A DNA stretch of 64,000 nt from JBKBIP01 sp046297495 (GCA_046297495.1 JBKBIP010000007.1:1-64000); one strand, 5' to 3'; counted from the stretch's first letter, positions 16,433 to 25,019 are shown. Notes: generated from the sequence alone by a model not told the origin. A program made the numbers and translations.

Positions 16433-18553
16433 ATGTCACGCATCCTCTCTAGCGGAGTCGGGTTGGCTCTTCTGCTGATCGGGCTGGTGGGTTGTATCCC
16501 CGCCACTTCGTCGCCGCCCGCGACGGCCGACAATGGCTCGGCAGCTCCGAGCGCCGCCGACGTGAACATCGGCCAGCCGCTTTATCCCCCCGTCGAGCCA
16601 AAAGCCAATGAAACGCCCGTGGCCCGCTCCGTTGATCCAATTGTGATCCCTAATTGTCGTTTCACGATCCCCGAAAAGGTCGAGCTGCCGAGTCGGCGCG
16701 AAGGGGTCTTGCTGTTCATCGCCACGGATGTCGAACCGGCGGAATATCAAGAACTGGTGGAGAACAAGCAGTGGCCCAACCAAGAGCGTTATTTCGTCGT
16801 CCGCGAGGCCGTGCGCAAGGAAGACAAGGAGCGATTGGAGACGTTGTATCCCGGCCTCATCCACACGCGCCGCAACGTCGTGGGGAAGGACTTGCAAGGA
16901 CAAGATGTAGTCCAAGAATTGTACTACTTCGACCGCCCCTATCGCCGTTTGCGCGAGGGGGACATGGTGCGCGAAGGGCAATTACTGGCCCGCTTGGATG
17001 ACAGCTTGTCCCGCGACGACGTGGCCATCAAGTATGCCCGGCTCGAAGCGAGCAAGGCCGACTTCGTGGCGGCGGAGAAAACCCGCGATGAGGCCAAGAA
17101 GCGCTACGAGACCCAAGTGCATTTGTGGAATAAAGGCCAAGGCACCACCTCGCAAGAGGAAATGCGCGGCGCCGAGCTGACGTGGATTCGATACATCTAC
17201 GAAGCCATCGCCAAGCAACAGGCCATCAAGCTGTCGGAAAGCGAATTGCGCCAATCGCAAACCGTCCTCAAGGAGCATGAAATCCGCAGTAAGATCGACG
17301 GCATCATCAAGATGATTTATCGCAGACCTGGCGAAGCGGTGAAAGCGATGGAACCGGTTTTCCACATCGTCAACTGCGATCGGTTGCGGTTGGAAGGGCA
17401 AGTGGAGCTGCAATATCTACACAGGTTGCGGTTGGGGATGCCGGTGCAGGTCGAGGCGAGTCAGTACGAAAGCCCGCTGCTGGAGCTGGGTGGCCACATG
17501 GGGGAAATCACCAGCGTGGCCGTCAGCAATGGGCCGGAGCAATTGATCGTCTCCGCCAGCATGGACAAGACCGTGCGGGTGTGGGACCGCAGCAAATGGA
17601 AAGAACAACGCATTTTCGATCATCCCGCTCCTGTGCGGGCGGTGGTCTGTACTCCCAAGGGGGCGGAAGCCAACTTGTGTCTAACCGGCGCCGATGACGG
17701 CAAAGCCCGCCTGTTCGACTTAGATAGCGACAGCAACGAGCCACTACGGGTGCTGGACGAGAATCACGCCGGCGCCATCAACTGCGTGGCTTTCAGCCCG
17801 AACGGCCAATGGTGCGCCACGGGCGGGGATGACCGCGCCATCCGTCTCTTTGACGTCCGGACTGGCAAGATGGTTTATCAGTTTCCCCAAGGACATCGCG
17901 GGGCCGTTACCTCCATCCAGTTCACCCCTGCTTGCAAGCTCGTGTCCACGGGTCGGGACAACACCATTCGCGTTTGGGACTTGGGGGACAAAGGGGCCAA
18001 GCTGACGCTGACCATCGATGATCGTTCCGGGGACATCACCAGTCTGCGCGTCAGCACTGACGGCCAGCGCGTGTTGTTCGATCAAGGGCGGACGCTGCGC
18101 GTGTTGTCGCTGCCGGGGGGACAGACGGAAGGGGAGCTAAAAGCGACGAACAGCACCAATCCGTTCAATACATTCGCGGAGTTTTCCCCGGACGCTCAGT
18201 TGATCATGACGGCAGGCGCTTCCGAGGGCAAAGTCCAGCTGTGGCGGACTCCCGGCCCAAACACGCGCGGTTTTGAAGTGCGGCAAATGATTCCGCAGGA
18301 TGCTTCGCCGGCTACCTGCGGCACGTTCGCGCCGGATGGCACCTTCGCCGTCACTGGCACCCGCAGCCATCGCGTCTTGGTCTGGCACGTGCCGACTGCC
18401 GAGCAATTGGAACAGCGGATGACGGCCACGCTGACCCTGATTGAGCAATCCGTGGATTCCGGGGCGCGCCAATGCCGCATCTGGGCCGAGCTACCGAACG
18501 GTGGCAATCATCTGATCCCCGGCAACACCGCCACCATCGTGCTGAAGCAGTAG
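16433..18553 (+). CDS. HlyD-family lipoprotein with inserted WD40 propeller
   Basis: A 706-residue predicted lipoprotein: signal peptide with lipobox LLIGLVGC, Cys21. Residues about 75-175 give the first half of a lipoyl-like barrel (REGDMVREGQLLARLDD), 195-280 a long helical hairpin of the adaptor type (KARLEASKADFVAAEKTRDEAK-like heptads), 285-350 the second half (IRSKIDGIIKMIYRRPGEAV) and the start of the adaptor beta-barrel. Residues about 355-652 are seven WD40-like repeats (e.g. SASMDKTVRVWD, ATGGDDRAIRLFD, STGRDNTIRVWD, GKVQLW). The last 45 residues return to adaptor barrel sequence (ELPNGGNHLIPGNTATIVL). The propeller therefore interrupts the barrel. Middle gene of the three-gene locus; likely envelope-anchored. 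TAAGGG precedes the ATG. Confidence 0.87.
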   Translation: MSRILSSGVGLALLLIGLVGCIPATSSPPATADNGSAAPSAADVNIGQPLYPPVEPKANETPVARSVDPIVIPNCRFTIPEKVELPSRREGVLLFIATDVEPAEYQELVENKQWPNQERYFVVREAVRKEDKERLETLYPGLIHTRRNVVGKDLQGQDVVQELYYFDRPYRRLREGDMVREGQLLARLDDSLSRDDVAIKYARLEASKADFVAAEKTRDEAKKRYETQVHLWNKGQGTTSQEEMRGAELTWIRYIYEAIAKQQAIKLSESELRQSQTVLKEHEIRSKIDGIIKMIYRRPGEAVKAMEPVFHIVNCDRLRLEGQVELQYLHRLRLGMPVQVEASQYESPLLELGGHMGEITSVAVSNGPEQLIVSASMDKTVRVWDRSKWKEQRIFDHPAPVRAVVCTPKGAEANLCLTGADDGKARLFDLDSDSNEPLRVLDENHAGAINCVAFSPNGQWCATGGDDRAIRLFDVRTGKMVYQFPQGHRGAVTSIQFTPACKLVSTGRDNTIRVWDLGDKGAKLTLTIDDRSGDITSLRVSTDGQRVLFDQGRTLRVLSLPGGQTEGELKATNSTNPFNTFAEFSPDAQLIMTAGASEGKVQLWRTPGPNTRGFEVRQMIPQDASPATCGTFAPDGTFAVTGTRSHRVLVWHVPTAEQLEQRMTATLTLIEQSVDSGARQCRIWAELPNGGNHLIPGNTATIVLKQ

Positions 18554-18560
18554 GTTAGTC

Positions 18561-18597
18561 ATCAGTTGTCAGTTGGCAGTGATCACTGACAACTGAT
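18561..18597. repeat. Intra-operon 13-bp inverted repeat
   Basis: Perfect arms ATCAGTTGTCAGT (18561-18573) and ACTGACAACTGAT (18585-18597) with an 11-base loop lie between the second and third genes of the HlyD locus. No T-tract follows. It may attenuate transcription or stabilise an mRNA end within the operon. Confidence 0.85.
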
Positions 18598-18622
18598 CAC
18601 GAACTAATTACCGAGGATGGGC

Positions 18623-20872
18623 ATGTCCGCTGGTTTGGCTACCGACCTGGAACGACGGAAACAGATTCGGCTGCGGTTGCGGCCGGACTTGGAAATTTTG
18701 CCGCACCGCTACGAAGGCAAGACGTTTTACATCGTCAAGGATCCCGTCAGCCTGCGTTATTATCGTTTCAAGGAGCAGGAGCGCTTTTTGCTCGGCCTGA
18801 TGGACGGTGAGCACACCCTGGAAGACGCGCAGAAGGAGTTCGAGAAGCGTTTTCGACCGGAGCGTCTGACGCTGGAAGACCTGGAAGCGTTCGGCCAGCA
18901 ACTCTTGACGGTCGGCTTGGCTCACAATGAATCGCCACAAGCCGGCAAGCAACTGTTTGATCGGCGCAAGAAACGGCTACGGCGTGAATGGACGGCCACG
19001 CTCACCAACATCCTCTATATCAAGATTCCTCTGATCGATCCGGATCGCTTGCTGGTACGCATGTTGCCGTGGCTATGGTGGATCTTCACGCCGTTGTTCT
19101 TCGCCGCCAGTGTGCTATTCATGCTGTCGGCCGTCTTCTTGGTTGCCACCCATTTTGACACCTTCATGGAAAAACTGCCCAGTTATCAGGAGTTTTTCCG
19201 CTTCAAGACGGTCGTATACCTATGGATTGCCTTGGGGATCGTCAAAGTCATCCACGAATTCGGCCACGGCCTGAGTTGCAAGGCATTCGGGGGTGAAGTC
19301 CATGAGATGGGCTTCTTGTTATTATGTTTATCGCCATGCTTGTATTGCAACGTCTCCGATGCCTGGACGATGCCTAATAAATGGTATCGTATTATCATTA
19401 GTTTCGCCGGCATCTACGTTGAGCTGGTGATCGCCGCCTTGGCCACGTTCATTTGGTGGTACACTCCCAGCCAACCGTTCATCAATAACTTGGCTCTGAG
19501 CTTGATGGTGGTGTGCAGCGTCAGCACTGTGGTTTTCAACGGCAACCCGTTGATGCGCTTCGATGGATATTACATCTTGGCCGACTGGTTGGAAATCCCC
19601 AATTTGCGTGATCGTTCCAACCGCTTTCTCAAGAACTTGGTGCTGGAAAAGTGCCTGGGGGTCGAGACGCAGCCGGAACCCTACATGGCTTTGAATCGGC
19701 GCATTCTGTTCGTTACCTACGCCGTGGTCAGTTACATCTACCGGTGGGTGATTACCTTTAGCATCTTGTATTTCCTTTACAGTTTCCTCAAACCTTACAA
19801 ACTCCAATCGATCAGCGCTATGCTGGCGTTGGCGGCGCTGGGGTCGTTGATCGGTTGGCCCTTGTATCGCTTCGCGCAAGGGCTGCACAAACGGGGGAGG
19901 TTGCCGGACATGAAGAAGGCCCGTGTTAGCGTCACGGTCGCCGGGTTGGTCGGGTTGCTGTTGTTTTTCTTCCTCGTTCCCCTGCCAGTTAGCCGGGTGC
20001 GGGAAACGGCCCTGGTGCAACTGCAACCAGAGGCGATCACTCACGTCTATGTGCCGTATCCGGGCGGGATGCTGGAATATTTGCCGATTCGCTATGGCCA
20101 GCAGGTGGAGAAGCAAGAAATCATCGCGCGCTTTCGCAACATCGGTCTGGAAAATGAATTGGAGGACGCCCGCACCCAACAGTACATCCGCCACCAGCAA
20201 ATCTTGGCCTATCGAAGTGAAATTGACAAGACCCCCAACCGCGACCGCCGTGCCCAACTCGAAGTAGCTTTACGTTCCGTCGAGGGGGAGTTGGAGATTT
20301 ACCAAGCTCGAGTGACCAACCTGGAAGAGCGCCTGCGCGGTTTGGTGGTACGGGCGCCGGTCGCGGGCGTCATCCTGAATCCGCCGCACCTCGATGAAGT
20401 CGGAAAACTCTGGGATAAGGATGTGGAAACCCCCTTGTGCGGCATTGCCGACCCCAATCAACTGCGTGTGCTCATGCCGGTCAGCCCGGCGGATTTCCGC
20501 TTGCTGAAAGAAGACGTGGAGCTGGCCAGAAAAACCAATGACGGCGAATTGGCGGTGACAATTCGCGTGCAGGGACAAGGATCGCACACCTGCCGGGGCA
20601 TGATCGCCTACTTGCCGGAATCGGAAGCGCGTGAGGTCCCTTTGGCGTTGACGACGCGCGGCGGCGGCCCCTTGGCCGTCAAACCCAGTCCCGATCCCAA
20701 GCAGCTCGTCCCGCAAACCCAACAGTATTTGGTCGCCATCAACTTCCTCGAACCCGACCTGGCTCTCTGTCCGGGGACGCTAGCCCAAGTGAAAGTCCAT
20801 TGCCGCTGGCGCACCGCCGCATGGTGGGTCTGGCGCAAGATCGCGTCCACGTTTGAAATCGGATTGATTTAA
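18623..20872 (+). CDS. PqqD-like / site-2 protease (M50) / HlyD fusion
   Basis: About 749 residues. GAGG (18613-18616) fits ATG 18623 better than ATG 18617. N-terminal residues about 15-105 (LRLRPDLEILPHRYEGKTFY, DPVSLRYYRF, LLGLMDGEHTLEDAQKEFEK) match the winged-helix PqqD/RiPP-recognition-element pattern. A polytopic core carries the site-2 protease motifs HEFGH (residues 213-217, zinc ligands plus Glu) and NGNPLMRFDGYYIL (about 308-321, third ligand Asp). After more membrane helices, residues about 475-730 form a HlyD-type barrel and helical hairpin (VYVPYPGGMLEYLPIRYGQQVEKQEIIARF; VVRAPVAGVIL). Family knowledge: YydH-type proteases with related layout process peptides. Third gene of the locus; inferred to bind, cleave and hand on a peptide. 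No precursor gene was seen. Confidence 0.9.
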   Translation: MSAGLATDLERRKQIRLRLRPDLEILPHRYEGKTFYIVKDPVSLRYYRFKEQERFLLGLMDGEHTLEDAQKEFEKRFRPERLTLEDLEAFGQQLLTVGLAHNESPQAGKQLFDRRKKRLRREWTATLTNILYIKIPLIDPDRLLVRMLPWLWWIFTPLFFAASVLFMLSAVFLVATHFDTFMEKLPSYQEFFRFKTVVYLWIALGIVKVIHEFGHGLSCKAFGGEVHEMGFLLLCLSPCLYCNVSDAWTMPNKWYRIIISFAGIYVELVIAALATFIWWYTPSQPFINNLALSLMVVCSVSTVVFNGNPLMRFDGYYILADWLEIPNLRDRSNRFLKNLVLEKCLGVETQPEPYMALNRRILFVTYAVVSYIYRWVITFSILYFLYSFLKPYKLQSISAMLALAALGSLIGWPLYRFAQGLHKRGRLPDMKKARVSVTVAGLVGLLLFFFLVPLPVSRVRETALVQLQPEAITHVYVPYPGGMLEYLPIRYGQQVEKQEIIARFRNIGLENELEDARTQQYIRHQQILAYRSEIDKTPNRDRRAQLEVALRSVEGELEIYQARVTNLEERLRGLVVRAPVAGVILNPPHLDEVGKLWDKDVETPLCGIADPNQLRVLMPVSPADFRLLKEDVELARKTNDGELAVTIRVQGQGSHTCRGMIAYLPESEAREVPLALTTRGGGPLAVKPSPDPKQLVPQTQQYLVAINFLEPDLALCPGTLAQVKVHCRWRTAAWWVWRKIASTFEIGLI

Positions 20873-20921
20873 CCCGTTCGATCCTTCCGCTTTTCCGTGC
20901 TCAATTCACCAAGGGTAAGCT

Positions 20922-20970
20922 GTATCGTTTCGCGCGGGCTGGCCTCTTCGCCGCGCGAAACGATGAATCC
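20922..20970. repeat. Dispersed palindrome, copy 4
   Basis: Arms TATCGTTTCGCGCGG and CCGCGCGAAACGATGA pair over 14 bases, with a loop of about 13. Placed between the HlyD locus and the TlpA-like gene. Confidence 0.85.
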
Positions 20971-21117
20971 ATCCCAACAACCACCCTGGAAACGGAGCGC
21001 ATGGTTGGGATCACCTCTAAAATTTCCTTGTTTCTGGCTTCAAGGTGAAGTAAACCATATCCATATTTCGCGGAGCAGGTCGATTCGGAGGCGCATCATG
21101 GATTTAGGAGGTGTACG

Positions 21118-21741
21118 ATGGTTCGTCGTGTTGGTTCGCACGTGGGAATGGGTGGGTTACTGGCTGTCATCGCATTATTCGGCTGCTCCGCGGCACATAG
21201 TGATGACAGTGCCAAAATTCACGAAGCCTTGATGGGCAAGACCGCCCCTGATTTCAAGGCGGACAACGCCTTGAACGGCAAACCGCTTGCCCTGTCCGAT
21301 CTCAAGGGCAAGGTTGTGTTGCTCGATTTCTGGGCGGTGTGGTGTGGGCCTTGCCGGGCGACGTTTCCGCATCTGATCGAATGGAACAAGGAATACAAGG
21401 ACAAAGGGCTGGAAGTAGTCGGCGTCACCACCTACTACGAGCGGATCGGTTTCGACAAGGACAAAGGGGAATTAGTGCGGCTCCCCCAAGGGCTGACACC
21501 GACCGACGAAATGGACATGATCAAGGACTTCGCTCAGCACTTCAAGCTCGATTATCTCTTGTTGACGTTGACCCGCGCCGATTGGCGGAAGATCGGCGAT
21601 GACTACGGCGTCAGCGGCATTCCCCAAGCGGTGGTGATCGACCGCGCCGGCAAGGTCCGGCTCATCAAAGTGGGTAGCGGCGAAGCCAACGCCCGCGCCA
21701 TCGAGAAAACCATCAAGGAACTGCTGGAAGAGAAAGAGTGA
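21118..21741 (+). CDS. TlpA-like thioredoxin-fold lipoprotein
   Basis: 207 residues with a near-perfect AGGAGG seven bases before ATG 21118. The N-terminus has a lipobox-like ALFGC, so the protein is probably anchored in the envelope. The thioredoxin fold is clear: GKTAPDFKADNALNGKPLALSDLKGKVVLLDFWAVWCGPC-type opening (split here as APDFKADN, LDFWAVWCGPCRATFP) with the WCGPC redox site, and the cis-proline region GVSGIPQAVVIDRAGKV. TlpA/ResA-type proteins reduce disulfides, for example in cytochrome c maturation. It has its own RBS, is separated from the HlyD locus by a palindrome, and may be independent of it. Confidence 0.9.
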   Translation: MVRRVGSHVGMGGLLAVIALFGCSAAHSDDSAKIHEALMGKTAPDFKADNALNGKPLALSDLKGKVVLLDFWAVWCGPCRATFPHLIEWNKEYKDKGLEVVGVTTYYERIGFDKDKGELVRLPQGLTPTDEMDMIKDFAQHFKLDYLLLTLTRADWRKIGDDYGVSGIPQAVVIDRAGKVRLIKVGSGEANARAIEKTIKELLEEKE

Positions 21742-21812
21742 TGACAACTAATAATCACCCAAGCCCGCGTGCCGCCTGAGGCCGGTTGGAAATGGTTGAA
21801 GCGTTCATCTCC

Positions 21813-21837
21813 CCACCCTGGCCAAAGGCTAGGGTGG
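21813..21837. terminator. Hairpin between convergent genes
   Basis: CCACCCTGGCC and GGCTAGGGTGG form an 11-bp stem (one mismatch) closed by AAA, between the convergent TlpA-like and SDR genes. There is no clear T-tract on either strand, so it may be a stem-loop repeat rather than an intrinsic terminator. Confidence 0.45.
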
Positions 21838-21928
21838 AGGAGCCAATCCAGCATAACTCGTTTCTGAGCCCGTTCATCCGCTGGATAGCATTCCATTCAA
21901 TTTAGGAATTATTTTTCCAACTGATTTA

Positions 21929-22708
21929 TCACCACAACGTATAGCCCCCATCAATCACCACCGCCGCCCCGGTCATGTAGCTGCACGCATCACTGGCCAG
22001 ATACACGGCCAGGGGGCCGATCTCTTCCGGCTCGCCGAGCCGGCCCATGGGCACCATACTTTCAATGGTAGTCTTCAACTCCGGCATTTCGCTGAACCAG
22101 CGGCGGTTCGGATCGGTCAGGAAGCCGCCGGGGCAGATAGAGTTGACATTGACATGATACTCTGCCCAATCGACGGCCAGCGTGCGGGTGAAGTGAATCA
22201 TGGCCGCCTTGAAGGTTTCATAGGTTCGGCCATGAATCCCCTTGTTGACCACCATGCCGGAGATGGAGGCGATATTGATGATCTTGCCGGAACGCCGTTG
22301 CGTCATTGCCCCGCCGATGTGCTTGCAGCACAAGAAGCAGCTAGTCAAGTTGATGTCCAAGATGCGCTGCCAATCGTCCAGGCTCAGCTCCGTGGTGGGG
22401 ATGTTGATGCGCCGGCCGCCGACGTTGTTGATGAGAATGTGAATCGGTCCGAATTGGCTCAACGCTTCGGCGCACATGCGTTCCGCCGCGGCGGGGATGC
22501 CCACATCCGCTGGCAGGATGTCCACGCGCCGTCCCGTGGGGGCCAGTTGCTCCGCGGCTTTCCGCAAGCTGTCTAGCTCCCGTCCCACCAACACCAGATC
22601 AGCCCCGGCCTCGGCCAGCGCCTGGGCCATCGCCAAGCCCAAACCGCGACTACCGCCAGTCACCAAAGCCCGTTGGCCATCCAGCCGGAATTTATCCATG
22701 ACGCTCAT
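21929..22708 (-). CDS. Short-chain dehydrogenase/reductase (SDR)
   Basis: About 259 residues starting at MSVMDKF (ATG at 22708), 12 bases of spacing after GGGAGG; the open frame extends upstream without support and would overlap the lipM-like gene. Classical SDR features: NAD(P)-binding TGGSRGLGLAMA, NNVGG, active-site Ser in IASISGM and Tyr-x-x-x-Lys in YETFKAA (Tyr and Lys correctly spaced), then NSICPGGFLTD and a C-terminal YMTGAAVVIDGGYTLW. The layout resembles gluconate-5-dehydrogenase or 3-oxoacyl-ACP-reductase-like enzymes. It is last in the leftward run after the glycine-decarboxylase genes, 16 bases past the lipM-like stop, so probably cotranscribed, though its metabolic link is unclear. 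Confidence 0.92.
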   Translation of the reverse strand: MSVMDKFRLDGQRALVTGGSRGLGLAMAQALAEAGADLVLVGRELDSLRKAAEQLAPTGRRVDILPADVGIPAAAERMCAEALSQFGPIHILINNVGGRRINIPTTELSLDDWQRILDINLTSCFLCCKHIGGAMTQRRSGKIINIASISGMVVNKGIHGRTYETFKAAMIHFTRTLAVDWAEYHVNVNSICPGGFLTDPNRRWFSEMPELKTTIESMVPMGRLGEPEEIGPLAVYLASDACSYMTGAAVVIDGGYTLW

Positions 22709-22724
22709 GCCGCACCTCCCATTG

Positions 22725-23546
22725 TCAGCGTTTCCGATTCCACGCCGCCGTCGCGTACTTGGCGGCATTCAACTCCGCCGTGATCCGCTGTTCCGCGTCG
22801 GTCCAATCGCTATCCACGACACGCCAGCCGGTGTGCTTGGCACATTGGCGAATAACTGCCTGTTGCACGTCCTCGATTGATAGTAGTTTGCCGGTCAGCT
22901 CATAAATTCCCGGCAGTTCCGGGGTATAGTCACTTTGGCGCAATAAAATCGCTCCATGTTGCAACAACGCTTGTTGATGCCGGCGTTGAGCACTGCCGAC
23001 AATCTTGGCCTGGTCAATCAATACATCTCCCGGCGTGTGCTGGAGGAAGCAGAGGATTTGATCCTCTCCGCCTGTCAGGGGATTTATCGATTCGCGCACG
23101 TCAGTGGCAGTCCGCGTGAATCGATCCCTTCCTGCGACAGTGTTTGGGAGCGTGATGGAAGATGTCGCCGCGCATGTTCCCGCTCTCACTCCCAGCTCCG
23201 CCAGCGCGGCCACAATGATCTGGTGCATCCGGCACAGCCACGATTCGCCGCGTTGCCAGGGCGTCCCCGCTGGCAGCGCCAGGGCATACGTCACTTCATG
23301 ATGATGCACCAAGGTCGCGCCACCGGATGGCCGACGTACGAAGGGCAGTTCCGGCAAACGCGGGTGGGCGTGGCGCAGCTGTTCGGGCTGGAAATAGCCC
23401 AAGCTGAGCGTGGCCGGCGTCCAGGCGTAAAAGCGCAAGGAGGCCACGCCAGCGGCTGCTGATGTCAACAAAGTTTCATCGGCGGCCATCTGCAAGGGGC
23501 CAGCGGCGGCGACGAACGGCAACAGACGGCAGGTCAGGCTTTCCAC
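22725..23546 (-). CDS. LipM-type octanoyl/lipoyl transferase (biotin/lipoate ligase fold)
   Basis: 273 residues of the BPL/LplA/LipB fold: GPLQMAADE, SLGYFQP, the conserved RRPSGGATLVHHHEVTYAL block, and KIVGSAQRR with the lysine that holds the acyl group's pocket. A cysteine in ILCFLQHTPGDV lies where LipM enzymes have their catalytic Cys. Such enzymes move octanoyl or lipoyl groups to carrier proteins such as GcvH. It overlaps the 3' end of gcvPB by 13 bases, so translation is probably coupled; the pairing fits lipoylation of the glycine cleavage H protein. Unusual: a dispersed palindrome (23078-23128) is read in frame just before the catalytic Cys region, adding residues around TRTATDVRESINP. 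Confidence 0.85.
   Translation of the reverse strand: MESLTCRLLPFVAAAGPLQMAADETLLTSAAAGVASLRFYAWTPATLSLGYFQPEQLRHAHPRLPELPFVRRPSGGATLVHHHEVTYALALPAGTPWQRGESWLCRMHQIIVAALAELGVRAGTCAATSSITLPNTVAGRDRFTRTATDVRESINPLTGGEDQILCFLQHTPGDVLIDQAKIVGSAQRRHQQALLQHGAILLRQSDYTPELPGIYELTGKLLSIEDVQQAVIRQCAKHTGWRVVDSDWTDAEQRITAELNAAKYATAAWNRKR
23078..23128. repeat. Dispersed palindrome, copy 5, inside a coding sequence
   Basis: Left arm GGGATTTATCGATTCGCG and right arm CGCGTGAATCGATCCC pair with a two-base bulge. It is wholly inside the lipM-like gene and read without stop on the coding strand, the only copy seen in the middle of a gene. Confidence 0.75.
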
Positions 23547-24985
23547 CGCAACATCGGCTCCTTGGCGGCCTTCACTTCATCAGGCCGGCTGATGGCTAAA
23601 TTGTGCGGGGCCTGGTGCAGAAACTCCGCGTCCTCCTCCCGAATGCGCAGCAAAGTGTCAGCAAACGCATCCAGCGTTTCCTTGCTTTCCGTCTCGGTCG
23701 GCTCGATCATCAACGCTTCCGGCACTACCAACGGGAAATACACCGTCGGCGCGTGGTAGCCGAAATCGAGCAGGCGCTTGGCGATGTCCATGGCGCTAAT
23801 CCGGCGTTCGCGGCGCAGTATGCGGGCGCTGGCGACGAACTCGTGCATGCAGCGTTGGCCGTTGGGAACCTCGTAGGCATCCTGGACGCAGGCCAGCAGA
23901 TAATTGGCATTGAGCACGGCATTTTCACTGACTTGCCGCAGTCCATCCGGTCCCAGCGTGCGGATGTAGCAGTAACCGCGCAACAAGATGCCCACATTGC
24001 CGAAGAAGCTCCGCACCCGGCCAATGGACAACGGGCGCTCATGATCGAGGAAATAACGGTCGCCGGCGCGGGCCACCAAGGGAGCAGGTAGAAACGGCGC
24101 CAGCGGCTGGCGGACGGCAATCGGCCCCGATCCCGGACCACCGGCACCGTGCGGTCCCGTGAATGTCTTGTGAACGTTGTAGTGCATCATATCGACGCCG
24201 AAATCGCCGGGGCGGGCGATCCCTAAAATGGCGTTCATATTGGCCCCGTCGAGATAGACCAACGCGCCGTGACGGTGCATCATCTCGGTGATGGTGGCGA
24301 TTTGCTCATCGAACAGGCCAAGCGTATTCGGATTGGTGATCATGAAGACGGCAGCGCGGTCGTCCAGCTTCGCTTGTAGATCGTCGAGATCGACCAAGCC
24401 CTTGCTGTTGCTGCGAATCGACACGGCATCGAAGCCGGCCAAGGCGGCGCTGGCGGGGTTGGTGCCATGAGCGCTATCGGGAATAAGTACGCGCGTCCGC
24501 TGCTCCTGACGATGGCGGAAATAGGCGGCGGCGACCAACAGGGCGGATAGCTCCCCTTGCGCGCCGGCGGCGGGTTGCAGCGACACGGCATCGAGACCGG
24601 CAATCTCCGCGAGAAAATTCTGCATCTCCCACAGCGCTTGCAACATCCCCTGGCAGGATTCATCGTCTTGCAGCGGGTGGATGTGGGCCAAGCCAGGCAA
24701 CGCCGTCAGCCGTTCGTGCCGCTTGGGGTTGTACTTCATGGTACACGACCCCAGCGGATAGAAATTGGTGTCAATCGACATGTTTCGTGTCGATAGATTG
24801 ACATAATGGCGAACCAGATCGATCTCGCCGACCTCCGGCAACGGCGGCGGTTCCTCGGCCAGCGCTGCGGTCGGCAGCAAGTCGCCAACGTCACCGATAG
24901 GCACGTCACAGGCAGGCAGCCGATGGCAACGCCGACCGGGTTGACTCAGCTCAAACAGTAATTCGGTGGATTGTGGTTTGTCCAT
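23534..24985 (-). CDS. gcvPB: Glycine dehydrogenase (decarboxylating) subunit 2
   Basis: 483 residues, the usual size of the C-terminal half of split P-protein. Seen: SIDTNFYPLGSCTMKYNPK near the N-terminus, PAAGAQGELSALL, DSAHGTNPASAA, the DGANMNAILG block, and HYNVHKTFTGPHGAGG in which the lysine carries pyridoxal phosphate. With GcvPA it decarboxylates glycine and passes the aminomethyl group to lipoylated GcvH. Downstream it overlaps the lipM-like gene. The partner gcvPA lies upstream on the same strand but is separated from it by a Uma2 gene and a palindrome. gcvT and gcvH are not in the window. Confidence 0.96.
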   Translation of the reverse strand: MDKPQSTELLFELSQPGRRCHRLPACDVPIGDVGDLLPTAALAEEPPPLPEVGEIDLVRHYVNLSTRNMSIDTNFYPLGSCTMKYNPKRHERLTALPGLAHIHPLQDDESCQGMLQALWEMQNFLAEIAGLDAVSLQPAAGAQGELSALLVAAAYFRHRQEQRTRVLIPDSAHGTNPASAALAGFDAVSIRSNSKGLVDLDDLQAKLDDRAAVFMITNPNTLGLFDEQIATITEMMHRHGALVYLDGANMNAILGIARPGDFGVDMMHYNVHKTFTGPHGAGGPGSGPIAVRQPLAPFLPAPLVARAGDRYFLDHERPLSIGRVRSFFGNVGILLRGYCYIRTLGPDGLRQVSENAVLNANYLLACVQDAYEVPNGQRCMHEFVASARILRRERRISAMDIAKRLLDFGYHAPTVYFPLVVPEALMIEPTETESKETLDAFADTLLRIREEDAEFLHQAPHNLAISRPDEVKAAKEPMLRWKA

Positions 24986-25019
24986 TGGATTAATTGTGTG
25001 GTTAGTCGATCATTTTGCC

